64,000 nt of DNA, from assembly GCA_002423145.1 (NCBI GenBank), contig DIUU01000003.1:124001-188000 (forward strand), read 5' to 3'. The position numbers and the translations under genes were made by a program. The stretch's first letter is position 1. Every line of letters begins with the position of its first letter. Of the stretch, positions 43,833 through 53,975 are shown in pieces. A model generated the notes under the pieces. It searched no databases. It was given only the letters and a program-made list of their open reading frames with translations, and was not told the origin of the DNA. Source of the stretch: Acholeplasmataceae bacterium UBA6150. GTDB taxonomy: Bacteria > Bacillota_I > Bacilli_A > Acholeplasmatales > UBA5453.

Positions 43833-45668
43833 ATGCATATTTCTGATATTCAAAATCCAAAAGACATCAAACAATTATCGATCAAAGAGCTTGAAGCCCT
43901 ATCTTTAGAAATCAGGCTTTTTTTGGTGGATTCTATTAGTAAAACAGGCGGGCATCTCGCTTCTAATTTAGGTGCCGTTGAACTATCGGTTGCTTTACAT
44001 TATGTCTTTGACTCGCCAATCGATCAATTCATTTTTGATGTTGGACACCAGTCTTATACACACAAAATACTCACAGGCAGAGCACATCAATTCAATACCT
44101 TAAGACAGCACACTGGGCTGTCTGGCTATATCAACTATCAAGAATCGGTTCATGATGTATGGGAATCCGGTCATGCAGGTACGGCAGTATCGGCGCTACA
44201 CGGCGTGTTAAAAGCGAAACAACTCAAAGGCGAATCCGGTACCGCGATAGCGCTGGTCGGGGATGGGTCAATTACCTCAGGGATGAGTTTTGAAGCACTC
44301 AATTTATTGGGTTCAGATCCAACACTGAAAGGGATTGTTATTTTAAACGATAACAATATGTCGATATCTAAAAATGTCGGTGCGTTATCCAAAGTATTGA
44401 CATTACTTCGGGGTAATCGGTTATTGATGAAACTGAGAAACGGGATTGCGAGAGTCACACCCAACTTGTTTGTACGAATTTATCGACGATTCAAAAGGAT
44501 GATTAAAGCATTCTTCCAATCGGGGAATATTTTTGAAGAATTGGGGTACGCATACATCGGACCCATCGATGGTAATGATTTAAAAACCGTTATAAAAACA
44601 TTAAAACAAGCTCAAAAAATGAAAAAAAGTGTCGTCATTCACGCCGTTACTGAAAAAGGTAAAGGCTATGAAGTGGCATCTTCTGATAGTGATGGTAAAT
44701 TCCATGGGGTGGGGTCTTTTGATAAAACCACAGGCGTTCCAACCAAAGCCAACCATACAGGGATGAAATCTTATAGCGAAGTCATTAGCGAAGCGATGAT
44801 GGCATATCAGGCCATTCAAAAAACATTCGTGGTTATGCCAGCCATGCTGGTGGGTACCAAATTTGAAAAATTTTATCAACAATTCCCAGACCGCTTAATC
44901 GATGTTGGGATTGCTGAAGAACATGCAGCCACCATGGCAGCCGCACTGTCAAGAAATAACGTCCAAGTATTCTTACCACTCTACGCAACATTTAGCCAAC
45001 GGGCTTATGATCAAATCATGAACGATATTGCGAGAAGTGACACGAAAGTGGTTTTTGGTATTGATCGTGCTGGTTTTGTAGGCGATGATGGATCAACCCA
45101 TCAAGGGTTATTCGATGTATCGATGTTTCATTCGATGCCCAATGTTGTCATCACCATGCCTTACGATGCCCAAGAAGCGTTCAATTTGATTCACTATGGA
45201 TTCAGTCAAATCCACCCGTTTGTCATCCGATATCCGAGACTTGAAACTGAATTTGACCCTAAGCAATTGCCATCTTTTGAAGTCATTACGCCTTCTTGGA
45301 CAGTTTTGAGTGAAGGTCAAAGCCAAATTTGGATATCCTATGGACCAGGGCTGGATTTGTTATTACAAGCAAAATCGATTTTAGGTGTGGATGCGAAAAT
45401 CATCAATGCACGGTTCATTCGACCAATCGATCAAACCATGTTGAAAGCAGTGTTGGATTTGAATGTGCCTATGTTTGTTTACGAAGAAGCGTTCGCTTCA
45501 GGGACGTTATACCATCACATACTGGCATTTATGGCAGAAAATGATTACCACGTGAAAATTAGACATATGGCTGTGAACGACATCATTCACCACGGCACCA
45601 GAGAACACAACCAAAAAGATGCGAAGCTCGATATAGATACACTCATGACGGTGTTGAAAAACTTATGA
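43833..45668 (+). CDS. dxs: 1-deoxy-D-xylulose-5-phosphate synthase
   Basis: 611 residues. This thiamine-diphosphate enzyme makes DXP from pyruvate and glyceraldehyde-3-phosphate, the first step of the MEP isoprenoid route. ThDP/Mg motif GDGSITSGMSFEALN, the catalytic His in FDVGHQSYTHKI, GIAEEHAATMAAA (glutamate for ThDP activation) and DRAGFVGDDGSTHQG are in place. The stop overlaps the tlyA start. It pairs functionally with ispH at 54 kb; other MEP genes are not in this window. Confidence 0.96.
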   Translation: MHISDIQNPKDIKQLSIKELEALSLEIRLFLVDSISKTGGHLASNLGAVELSVALHYVFDSPIDQFIFDVGHQSYTHKILTGRAHQFNTLRQHTGLSGYINYQESVHDVWESGHAGTAVSALHGVLKAKQLKGESGTAIALVGDGSITSGMSFEALNLLGSDPTLKGIVILNDNNMSISKNVGALSKVLTLLRGNRLLMKLRNGIARVTPNLFVRIYRRFKRMIKAFFQSGNIFEELGYAYIGPIDGNDLKTVIKTLKQAQKMKKSVVIHAVTEKGKGYEVASSDSDGKFHGVGSFDKTTGVPTKANHTGMKSYSEVISEAMMAYQAIQKTFVVMPAMLVGTKFEKFYQQFPDRLIDVGIAEEHAATMAAALSRNNVQVFLPLYATFSQRAYDQIMNDIARSDTKVVFGIDRAGFVGDDGSTHQGLFDVSMFHSMPNVVITMPYDAQEAFNLIHYGFSQIHPFVIRYPRLETEFDPKQLPSFEVITPSWTVLSEGQSQIWISYGPGLDLLLQAKSILGVDAKIINARFIRPIDQTMLKAVLDLNVPMFVYEEAFASGTLYHHILAFMAENDYHVKIRHMAVNDIIHHGTREHNQKDAKLDIDTLMTVLKNL

Positions 45669-46357
45669 GACTCGACCACTACATGGTAGAAACCTATCAT
45701 AAAACCAGATCACAGGTCCAAGACCTCATCCGTCAAGGTAAAGTCATGGTGGGTAAACAAATCGTAACCAAAACAGGCTATGACCTTAAAAATGAAGTGG
45801 TTACCATCTTGGAAGACAATTTATACGTTTCCCGTGGTGGATTAAAGTTATTGGATGCCATTCAAACATTTAACATCGATTTCAAAGATAAAATCGTTTG
45901 TGACATTGGGTCATCTACCGGTGGTTTTACCGATTGTGCCTTAAAACATCAAGCAAAATTTGTATATGCTTACGATGTGGGGTCGAATCAAATGCACGAA
46001 TCGTTAAGAACACACCCCCAAGTAGAACTGCATGAACAAACCAATATATTGGATGTTCAATTGCCAAATAACATCGACATTTATACAATCGATGTATCCT
46101 TCACCTCCGTTAAACCCATTTTAAAACACATTGAAAATCAAACAGGTCAATTCATCGTATTGGTTAAACCCCAATTTGAAGTCGGTCCAGATTACATTAA
46201 AGATGGCATCGTTAAAGACCCAAAAAAGCAATTACAAGCACTAAACGGTATTATTAATTATGCTACCATGTTGAATTTTCAAATCCATGCCCATAAGACC
46301 TCAGATTTACTTGGAAAAATGGGGAATTTAGAATATTTACTGTGGCTCACAAAGTAG
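45665..46357 (+). CDS. tlyA: TlyA-family 2'-O-methyltransferase (S4 + FtsJ fold)
   Basis: 230 residues. An N-terminal S4 domain (RLDHYMVETYHKTRSQVQDLI) precedes a Rossmann methyltransferase with SAM loop DIGSSTGGFTDCAL and VKPQFEVG. TlyA enzymes methylate rRNA, and in some bacteria act on both subunits, giving sensitivity to capreomycin; this is not evidence of haemolysis, despite the old name. The order dxs-tlyA-recN is typical of Firmicutes. Confidence 0.92.
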   Translation: MRLDHYMVETYHKTRSQVQDLIRQGKVMVGKQIVTKTGYDLKNEVVTILEDNLYVSRGGLKLLDAIQTFNIDFKDKIVCDIGSSTGGFTDCALKHQAKFVYAYDVGSNQMHESLRTHPQVELHEQTNILDVQLPNNIDIYTIDVSFTSVKPILKHIENQTGQFIVLVKPQFEVGPDYIKDGIVKDPKKQLQALNGIINYATMLNFQIHAHKTSDLLGKMGNLEYLLWLTK

Positions 46358-46366
46358 GGTGATATC

Positions 46367-48028
46367 ATGTTAAAAACGCTTAAAATTGAAAATCTCGCCA
46401 TCATCGAAGACCTCTCAATTGACTTTAATCCGGAGATGACTGCGCTCACTGGACAAACCGGTGCAGGTAAAAGTCTACTCATAGACTCATTAAAATTATT
46501 ATTTGGTGCGAGAGCAGACTCCGATCTCATTCGCTATGGGTCAGATTACGCCAGTGTCACTGGGGTGTTTCAAGATATTCGTAAACCCTTAGAAAATCAT
46601 TTAAAAACCTTGGATATCAACACCGATACACTCACCATCAAACGAGAGATGAGTCGTAATAATAAAAATCAAATTACAGTTAATCAAAAAAGCATTACTT
46701 TGAGTGAATTGAAGCGAATCGCGTTTTTTCTAGGAGACATCCATGAACAACACGACATCTCGAAATTGCTCGATCCAAAACTCCAATTATCACTCATCGA
46801 TCAAATTGATCCCGATGGGATTTTACCTTTATTTAACCCCTACTTACTCAACAAAGAAAACTACCTTGTTCAACTCAAAAAATATGAACAAGCCAAAAAA
46901 GAAGAACAATCTAAAACACTCGAAATTGAACGATTGAAAGATGAAAAAGACGAACTTACAAAATTCGGACTAAATCCTTCGGAGAAAAAAGAACTCAATG
47001 AAAAGATCGAAAAACTATCCCACGAAGAAAAAATTGTGAGTCGTGTATCGAGGAGTTACGACATATTAGATGAATTGTATCAAAAAGGCGATTTGTACGA
47101 AGCCGCTGACTTATTGTCTGAAATTCAGATGTATGACCCATTGTATGGGAAGGGCAGTGAATCCTTAAAGAATGTCTATTATGAACTTGAGGGTTTAAGA
47201 AGCGATTTAAAGAAGAGTTTAGATATTTTCGAATACCGCTCTGAATTTGAATTAGACCAACTCCAAGAACGACTCTACGCCATCCATTCACTGGAGAAGA
47301 AATACCATAAAGATATCGACTCATTGGTTATATACTTAAGAGAAATCGAAGAAAAAATCCTCATGACTGAGGACTATGAAGGTTATTTGAAGGCCCTTAA
47401 AAAGGACCTCGATGAAAAACACAAACTGACCATCGAAGCTGGTTTGAAACTCCATCAAGCTCGGCTTAAACTCGCGAAAAAACTTGAAACAGAAATCATT
47501 GAAGAACTTCAACAATTGGATTTGGAAAAAGTCCGTTTTGAAATTCTTTTTGACCCTTTAGAAAAAACCCCAATGCTGTATGAAGATGGCTTAGACATCG
47601 TCTCTTTTTATATTGGATTAAACCAAGGGGAACCATTAAAACCGTTGTATAAAACAGCGTCTGGTGGTGAGTTGTCTAGATTCATGTTGGCACTAAAAAT
47701 CATATTTGTGAAATTCCAATCTTTAGGATTGGTTGTTTTTGATGAAATCGATATGGGTATATCTGGAAAAACCGCCTCCAAGGTGGCTACACGTATTCAC
47801 GCTTTGAGTGAACATACACAAGTGCTCACCATTACACATTTGGCACAGGTCGCTGCGAAGGCAGATTACCATTACCACATATTAAAGAAAATCAAAGATA
47901 ATCGAACCGTGACTCAAATTGAACAGTTGAATGCTGAAAAACGAATCGAAGTCATCGCTGAAATGTTGTCCGGTGAACGGATGGACAGTTATGCGATACA
48001 ACATGCAAAATCATTATTGGAAAAATAA
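46367..48028 (+). CDS. recN: DNA repair protein RecN
   Basis: 553 residues, an SMC-like ATPase. Walker A GQTGAGKSLLIDSL lies near residue 30; a long coiled coil covers about 150-360; SGGELSRFM and the Walker B VVFDEIDMGISGKTA complete the C-terminal half. RecN holds DNA ends together in double-strand break repair. It starts 9 bases after tlyA. Confidence 0.96.
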   Translation: MLKTLKIENLAIIEDLSIDFNPEMTALTGQTGAGKSLLIDSLKLLFGARADSDLIRYGSDYASVTGVFQDIRKPLENHLKTLDINTDTLTIKREMSRNNKNQITVNQKSITLSELKRIAFFLGDIHEQHDISKLLDPKLQLSLIDQIDPDGILPLFNPYLLNKENYLVQLKKYEQAKKEEQSKTLEIERLKDEKDELTKFGLNPSEKKELNEKIEKLSHEEKIVSRVSRSYDILDELYQKGDLYEAADLLSEIQMYDPLYGKGSESLKNVYYELEGLRSDLKKSLDIFEYRSEFELDQLQERLYAIHSLEKKYHKDIDSLVIYLREIEEKILMTEDYEGYLKALKKDLDEKHKLTIEAGLKLHQARLKLAKKLETEIIEELQQLDLEKVRFEILFDPLEKTPMLYEDGLDIVSFYIGLNQGEPLKPLYKTASGGELSRFMLALKIIFVKFQSLGLVVFDEIDMGISGKTASKVATRIHALSEHTQVLTITHLAQVAAKADYHYHILKKIKDNRTVTQIEQLNAEKRIEVIAEMLSGERMDSYAIQHAKSLLEK

Positions 48029-48048
48029 AAAAAGGCTTTCGCCTTCTC
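48026..48048. terminator. short terminator between recN and a small membrane-protein gene
   Basis: AAGGC / GCCTT stem around TTTC (48032-48045). On the minus strand a strong U tract follows, so it chiefly ends the leftward gene. Confidence 0.7.
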
Positions 48049-48237
48049 TTATCTTTTTTCGATTAACATAATGATTAATGCTACAAACGGTAAAATGATC
48101 ATACCCAAAACGAGAACAACCACGATCGTTTTACCCCACCAAGTCTTCAGAGGATTTCTTAAGGTTGGTACTTCGAATGTGTTTATGTTGGTTTCTGGTT
48201 TCTTCGTTTTTGGTTTATTTGTTTTCTTTTCAGCCAT
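48049..48237 (-). CDS. small membrane protein with basic N-terminus
   Basis: 62 residues from ATG 48235-48237, preceded by AGGTGAT. A Lys/Pro/Thr-rich start (AEKKTNKPKTKKPETN) is followed by one or two hydrophobic segments ending IIMLIEKR. No family is recognised. The longer frame to 48336 overlaps the dinB start and lacks a site. Confidence 0.6.
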   Translation of the reverse strand: MAEKKTNKPKTKKPETNINTFEVPTLRNPLKTWWGKTIVVVLVLGMIILPFVALIIMLIEKR

Positions 48238-48306
48238 AATTATCACCTCAACTTGATTTATCATTATGATTATAATACATAAGCCCTGAAAAAGAAAGAG
48301 ATTTCC

Positions 48307-49476
48307 ATGAAAAGTAACGTAAGAATCATTTTTCACATCGATTTAAATGCGTTTTTCGCATCGGTCGAAATGATTGAAAATCCCAGTTTGAAAAATAAAG
48401 TATTCGCGGTAGGGGGCGGCCTAGGGTTTAACCGAGGTGGTGTTTTAACCACGGCATCGTATAAAGCGCGCAAATATGGCATCCGTAGTGGGATGACCAT
48501 ATCAAACGCGCTTCATTTATACCCTAAGCTAATCGTGGTACCCAATCGTCATGGTCTATACCATCAATACTCAATCAAATTTATTCACTATTTGAAAACA
48601 TACACCCCACTGGTGTGGCAAGTATCGGTGGATGAAGCCTATATGGATGTTACCGATATTGAAGGTATCCATCCTTTGACTCTGGCCAAGAAAATTCAAA
48701 CAGAACTGGTTGAACGGTTTCAATTGCCATCATCGATTGGTATCGCACCTACCTTATTTCTCGCAAAAATGGGGTCAGATATGAAAAAACCCATGGGAAT
48801 AACCATCATCCGTAAACGTGACGTGAAACAAAAAATATACCCACTGCCCATTAAAGACCTCTATGGACTGGGTAAAAAGACTTATCCAAAACTAGAAAAA
48901 ATGGGGATTCTCACCATTGGTGATTTTTCTAATCCAGAACAGGTTCCTAAAATTTTAGAAGTCATCAGTCAAAAGAGTTACGATGCTTATATATTAGATA
49001 TCCATGGGTTATCCTCAAACAAAGTCGATCCGTATAAATATGCACTGCCCAAAAGTATATCCAATGAAACCACGCTTTCCTTTGATACCGATATGGAATC
49101 GGTTATCAAGGAAACACTCATCAGTCAATTAAAAGAAGCGCACCCGCGCATGAGACAGGATCGACTTCAAACCAAGACTGTTGGTATTCGTTTGAGATAT
49201 CATAACTTTGAAACCATCCAAAAAGTAGTGAGCTTTTCAGAATATACCGACGATTATCAAAAAATCGAAGACGTCATTTTGGAGATATTTGAAAATGTAT
49301 ATACGGGAAAACCCGTCAGATTGATTGGGGTATCTTTGAATAATTTGAAACCCAAAGATCAGATAGAAAAGCCTTTTGATCTCTTTGAATATCAGGCATT
49401 GGAAGATAAAAAAAGTCTTATCGAGGGTGCTTTAAAAGATTTAAAGGAAAAGAAATTGAAAGAACCAAAGATTTGA
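48307..49476 (+). CDS. dinB: DNA polymerase IV (Y-family)
   Basis: 389 residues. Catalytic acids are in HIDLNAFFASVE and SVDEAYMDVT; the Y-family fingers and little finger follow (SIGIAPTLFLAKMGSDMKKP; little finger with RLRYHNFETIQKVV). It copies damaged DNA with low fidelity. The start follows AAAGAGATTTCC. Confidence 0.95.
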   Translation: MKSNVRIIFHIDLNAFFASVEMIENPSLKNKVFAVGGGLGFNRGGVLTTASYKARKYGIRSGMTISNALHLYPKLIVVPNRHGLYHQYSIKFIHYLKTYTPLVWQVSVDEAYMDVTDIEGIHPLTLAKKIQTELVERFQLPSSIGIAPTLFLAKMGSDMKKPMGITIIRKRDVKQKIYPLPIKDLYGLGKKTYPKLEKMGILTIGDFSNPEQVPKILEVISQKSYDAYILDIHGLSSNKVDPYKYALPKSISNETTLSFDTDMESVIKETLISQLKEAHPRMRQDRLQTKTVGIRLRYHNFETIQKVVSFSEYTDDYQKIEDVILEIFENVYTGKPVRLIGVSLNNLKPKDQIEKPFDLFEYQALEDKKSLIEGALKDLKEKKLKEPKI

Positions 49477-49528
49477 ATCGCTTGAAAATATAAAAAAAGT
49501 ATATAATAGAACTAAAAGAGGTGAATCT

Positions 49529-51730
49529 ATGATTCGATTAGAAGGCGTATCGAAATACTATAATACCGATAATAATGTCGTCTTAGGTTTAAGACGGGTC
49601 AATTTAGATTTTAATTTAGGTGAGTTTGTTGCGATAACAGGGGAATCTGGTTCTGGTAAATCAACACTACTCAACGTCATATCTGGTTTAGACAAATACG
49701 ATGAGGGTGAACTCTACGTCAATGGTGAAGAAACCAGTTACTATACCGTTGAAGAGTTTGAACAGTACCGTAAACAATACATCGGATTCGTTTTTCAAAA
49801 CTACAACATCATTGATTCCTATACGGTTTATCAAAATGTCATGGCAGCGTTAATGATTCAAGGCTATGACCCTGAAAAACGGAAAGCACGGGCATTAGAA
49901 CTGATTGATCGTGTCGGTTTAACCTCACATAAAAATCACCGTGCGAGTAAGCTATCTGGGGGTCAAAAACAAAGAGCTGTCATCGCTAGAGCTCTGGCTA
50001 AAGACTGCCCGGTTATCGTGGCAGACGAACCCACAGGGAATCTCGACAGTGAGACTGGTAAAAAAATCCTTGAACTATTAAGAGAAGTTTCGAAAGATAA
50101 ACTGGTATTAATCGTCACCCACAACTACGAACAAGTAGAAGCTTTCGCTACCCGCAAAATTCGTATGTTTGATGGTGAAGTTGTCGAAGATAAGACCATT
50201 CGACCAGTGGAAGTCAACACTCAAAAACCAGTGATTGTATCCAAAAATTTAAGTCCAAAAGATGTTCTTAAGTTGGCTTTTGTTTCGTTATTTAGTGTCC
50301 CTAAAAAAACATTTTTAGTATTCATCACATTGATGTTTGCTTTTACAGCCATCGCTTCAATCTATAGTTTAAATGGATGGTTTAGTGATATGGGTGGTGG
50401 GAATAATTATAACCCAGTATTCCGAAATAATTTTGAAGGGCGGATTGTGGTGACGAAATCCGATTTATCGGTATTTACACAAATAGAACTCAATGATTTA
50501 CTTAACAAGAGTAAGGTATTGAGTGTCATTCATCATGATGTACTACTAGACTCCTATTTTCAGTTTAAAAGTGGTTCCGTAATTATGGAGGGCACTTTAT
50601 TACCCTATACAGGTCAAACTTTTCCGATTATGGAAGGTCGAATGCCGGAAAATATGAACGAAATTGTGGTTTATCCTTATTATTGGGGTGAACCGTATAC
50701 GCTCGGAAATACAGTTGATATTGGTTTTTCAAATAATCGAGATGGGGAACCAAACACCAATCCAAATACGATTTTTACGATGACCATTGTTGGCATTTTA
50801 GAAGAAGGTTATTATGGTTTTACTGGCGTCGTACACCCGTCATTTTTTAATAGAACTATTACGAATGTCTATAATACAACCAACATTATGGCGGCATATA
50901 ATATAAATCGCAATATGGAAATTACACTTAACCGCTCCTCGGATTTAGAAGTAATTTTACCACTGCTTAAATCAAGTATTAACATTAATGATGCATTACC
51001 AAATGGTCAAATGCTATTATCTACTAACCTCTATGATGTTTTATTAGATAGATATACGACGAATGGCAATTTGCAGGCGCAAGTATTCAAACTGACGAAA
51101 CCTGCCATCAAGTTTACACCACTTAAATCTATCGATATACAAGTCGCTGATAAGCTTGCCCGAGATCCGTGGATTACTGAGGTTCAAATCAATAGCCAAA
51201 CGTATTTAGATTTGTTCGCAGAGGGACCATATCAGATTTCTATCTTAGTCAGAGATACTTTTGATGCTAAACAAGTCATGGCTTCGTTAGGATCAAACTA
51301 TCAAGTAGTCCATCCATTTGAATATGTAGGAGATACTTATGATATTGGTTTAGGTGGATTGATTGGATTTATGTATTTTCTAGTCGGTGGTTTTATCTAC
51401 ATCATCTTGAATCTAGTTATTAAATCGATTATCCAATCTAGACGTAAAGATTTCATCATATTTAGATCGATTGGGGCATCTAAAAATGATTTGAGAAAGT
51501 TATTATCAATAGAGCAGGTTTTATATAATTCATTTGGATTTGTTTTATCCTTTATCCCACTGATTGTTATGAATACATATATTCCTTTGTTCAAGGTGAT
51601 GAGATATATTACTGTTCCGATCTATATGGTATTCTTTACCATTTTCCTCTTGGTATTGTTGAGCATTAATAATAAATTCGCCAATAAATTATTTGGTAAG
51701 AGTGTCATTACGACATTAAAGAGCGAGTAG
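49529..51730 (+). CDS. ABC transporter, fused ATPase + FtsX-type permease (MacB-like)
   Basis: 733 residues. An N-terminal ATPase of the MacB/LolD type (GESGSGKSTLLN, signature LSGGQKQR, Walker B VIVADEPTGNLDS) is joined through a linker to a permease with one TM near residue 265, a large extracytoplasmic domain (about 290-600) and three C-terminal TMs. MacB-type pumps are mechanotransmitters that act on lipoproteins, peptides or antibiotics rather than classical substrates. The ATG follows AGAGGTGAATCT. It is followed after 8 bases by a homologous gene, so the two probably form a heterodimer. Confidence 0.87.
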   Translation: MIRLEGVSKYYNTDNNVVLGLRRVNLDFNLGEFVAITGESGSGKSTLLNVISGLDKYDEGELYVNGEETSYYTVEEFEQYRKQYIGFVFQNYNIIDSYTVYQNVMAALMIQGYDPEKRKARALELIDRVGLTSHKNHRASKLSGGQKQRAVIARALAKDCPVIVADEPTGNLDSETGKKILELLREVSKDKLVLIVTHNYEQVEAFATRKIRMFDGEVVEDKTIRPVEVNTQKPVIVSKNLSPKDVLKLAFVSLFSVPKKTFLVFITLMFAFTAIASIYSLNGWFSDMGGGNNYNPVFRNNFEGRIVVTKSDLSVFTQIELNDLLNKSKVLSVIHHDVLLDSYFQFKSGSVIMEGTLLPYTGQTFPIMEGRMPENMNEIVVYPYYWGEPYTLGNTVDIGFSNNRDGEPNTNPNTIFTMTIVGILEEGYYGFTGVVHPSFFNRTITNVYNTTNIMAAYNINRNMEITLNRSSDLEVILPLLKSSININDALPNGQMLLSTNLYDVLLDRYTTNGNLQAQVFKLTKPAIKFTPLKSIDIQVADKLARDPWITEVQINSQTYLDLFAEGPYQISILVRDTFDAKQVMASLGSNYQVVHPFEYVGDTYDIGLGGLIGFMYFLVGGFIYIILNLVIKSIIQSRRKDFIIFRSIGASKNDLRKLLSIEQVLYNSFGFVLSFIPLIVMNTYIPLFKVMRYITVPIYMVFFTIFLLVLLSINNKFANKLFGKSVITTLKSE

Positions 51731-51738
51731 GTGAAATC

Positions 51739-53949
51739 ATGATAACAGCAATCAAACTGGATAAACACTTTAATCGCGGTAAGAAAAATGATATTCATGT
51801 CATCAACCAGATTTCATTGGATTTACCTGACCATGGGTTGGTCGTATTGTTTGGACCTTCAGGGTCTGGTAAAACGACATTATTAAACGTACTAGGTGGA
51901 TTAGACCGTGCCAATGGCGAAATTCAATTTAACGATGTTTCAATCAAAGGCTATTCCATGTCTAAGTGGGATCAAATCAGAAATCGACACATCGGATACA
52001 TCTTCCAAAACTACATGTTATTAGAAAACTTATCGATTTATGAAAATATCAAGTTGACTTTGAACATGGTTGGCATAACTGATAAGGATGAGATCAATAA
52101 ACGTGTTGAATATTTACTCGATAAAGTCGGTTTAAAAAATTATAAAAAACGTAAAGCTGGGTTATTATCGGGTGGACAACAACAAAGGGTTGCGATTGCA
52201 AGAGCTTTAGCAAAAAATCCGGATGTTATTATTGCGGATGAACCTACCGGTAATCTAGACTCAAAGAATACCGTTGAAATCATGAATATCATCAAAACCA
52301 TTTCAAAAGAAAAGTTGGTCTTGTTGGTTACACACGAACGTGAATTGGCGACTTTTTACGCAGACCGTATCATTGAACTTAAAGATGGTATCATTGAATC
52401 GGATACACAAAACACAACGGTAGGTGGTAGTCTCGATCTAAAGCATGAAACAGACATCTATTTAAAAGACCTTGAGACCACTGAACTATCCAATGATCAG
52501 ATCGATGTGTCACTATTTTCAGATAAACCAGTGAATCAAATTAAAGTGAGATTGGTCTTGAAAAATGGCACGTTGTATTTGGATGTCAATCAAGACATCG
52601 CACAAAAAGTGAATCTATTGAATGAAAAGAGTGAAGTAAAACTCATCAATGACCACTATAAAGACTTTGACAAAACAGACATAGGAACATTGGATTCCTT
52701 CCAATTCGCATCGATCATCGATGAATCCAAGGTACATAAATCACAACCAGTCATTACATGGAAACACGCATTTAGGCTAGCGTTTGACAAAATTATCAAT
52801 TCTACAACCAAACGCAAATTTCTATTCTTCGGATTCATTCTTGCGGGATTTTTATTACTCATCGCATTTGGGTTTGTTTCGCGTATGCTGATCTTAGATG
52901 AAAAGCTATTCATGCCATATGACCGTGATTATGTCATTGTTCAAAACGTTCAATCCAAGGCGCAATTAGAATCGATATTGAATCATGAAAATACCGTTTT
53001 TATTACAACAAGGGCGGGTTTTCAATTGGATTTTGACACACCAATATATTATCAAGAAACCTATCTATCATCATCGTATCTACCATTAGATTTCGCAGAA
53101 ATGGTGGATGATCAAGATATTTTCTATGGTCGAAACATTCAAAATGATGGAGAAGTCCTATTAGATTATAAATTATTTAAAGGTGACTTTAATAGTTTAG
53201 CAGCCACGCTTAGAGCGTATGGGATTGAATCACCAATGGCACTCATCAATACCACAGTATATTTGAATCAGAAACCGTATACCTTGGTGGGCTTTACAGA
53301 CCGTGGGTATGACGCCGTTGTGATGCGAGAAATCGATTACTACCGTGCCGTTTTAACGAATACTGGGACAAAAACAGTTGAAGTATTACGAACTGAACTC
53401 ATCAATATGATGACATTCCCGGGGGTAGAAGTATTTGTCTATTCTAGTAATCCAGCCGAAAGTGTTCGTTTTGTTAAAGGATTGAATACGAACGCAACAG
53501 CCACCCACCCATTTCTAGAATATCGTGACAGTTATTTAAGTATGATGGCCCTAATTTATAGTTTCTTATGGGTATTCTCTTTGATCATCGTCACCATTAC
53601 ACTGATTGCATTATTCTTTGTCTTGAAAGCTTCACTCACAGAACGCATTTCAGAGATTGCAGTATTCCGTGCTTTGGGTGTAAGAAGAATTGATATTATA
53701 AAAACATTTATGGTTGAAATATTCGTTATAACCACCACCTCATTCATTGTAGGTTATCTGTTTGGGTTATATTACTTCACCAATATGAACACGACGTTGT
53801 ACGAGAATAATTTTATTATTTTCCCAGCGTCACTGATGATTCTTGGGGGTGTATTCATTTATGGCATCAGTCAACTGATTGGTTTAATACCAGTGTGGGG
53901 ATTATTGTCTAAAACACCAGCCCAAATCATGAGTTCTTATGATGCATAA
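51739..53949 (+). CDS. second ABC transporter, fused ATPase + FtsX-type permease
   Basis: 736 residues with the same order as its neighbour: ATPase (GPSGSGKTTLLN, signature LLSGGQQQR, VIIADEPTGNLDS), a linker of about 100 residues that includes the acidic, beta-rich DVSLFSDKPVNQIKVRL, then TM helix, large extracytoplasmic domain and three C-terminal TMs with LKASLTERISEIAVFRALG. The linker region is longer than in the first gene. The gene starts 8 bases after its partner behind AGGTGAAATC. Two half-transporters with one ATPase each would form one complete heterodimeric pump. Confidence 0.87.
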   Translation: MITAIKLDKHFNRGKKNDIHVINQISLDLPDHGLVVLFGPSGSGKTTLLNVLGGLDRANGEIQFNDVSIKGYSMSKWDQIRNRHIGYIFQNYMLLENLSIYENIKLTLNMVGITDKDEINKRVEYLLDKVGLKNYKKRKAGLLSGGQQQRVAIARALAKNPDVIIADEPTGNLDSKNTVEIMNIIKTISKEKLVLLVTHERELATFYADRIIELKDGIIESDTQNTTVGGSLDLKHETDIYLKDLETTELSNDQIDVSLFSDKPVNQIKVRLVLKNGTLYLDVNQDIAQKVNLLNEKSEVKLINDHYKDFDKTDIGTLDSFQFASIIDESKVHKSQPVITWKHAFRLAFDKIINSTTKRKFLFFGFILAGFLLLIAFGFVSRMLILDEKLFMPYDRDYVIVQNVQSKAQLESILNHENTVFITTRAGFQLDFDTPIYYQETYLSSSYLPLDFAEMVDDQDIFYGRNIQNDGEVLLDYKLFKGDFNSLAATLRAYGIESPMALINTTVYLNQKPYTLVGFTDRGYDAVVMREIDYYRAVLTNTGTKTVEVLRTELINMMTFPGVEVFVYSSNPAESVRFVKGLNTNATATHPFLEYRDSYLSMMALIYSFLWVFSLIIVTITLIALFFVLKASLTERISEIAVFRALGVRRIDIIKTFMVEIFVITTTSFIVGYLFGLYYFTNMNTTLYENNFIIFPASLMILGGVFIYGISQLIGLIPVWGLLSKTPAQIMSSYDA

Positions 53950-53975
53950 AAAAAACCAAGGGTCACTTGGTTTAA
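53950..53975 (-). terminator. terminator of ispH
   Basis: AAACCAAG (53953-53960) pairs with CTTGGTTT (53966-53973); read leftward a run of U follows. It lies within the end of ispH. Confidence 0.8.

Noticed and set aside
44171..44464. Minus-strand reading frame of 97 codons inside dxs
   Set aside because: It is antisense to a well-conserved enzyme and has no supporting signals.
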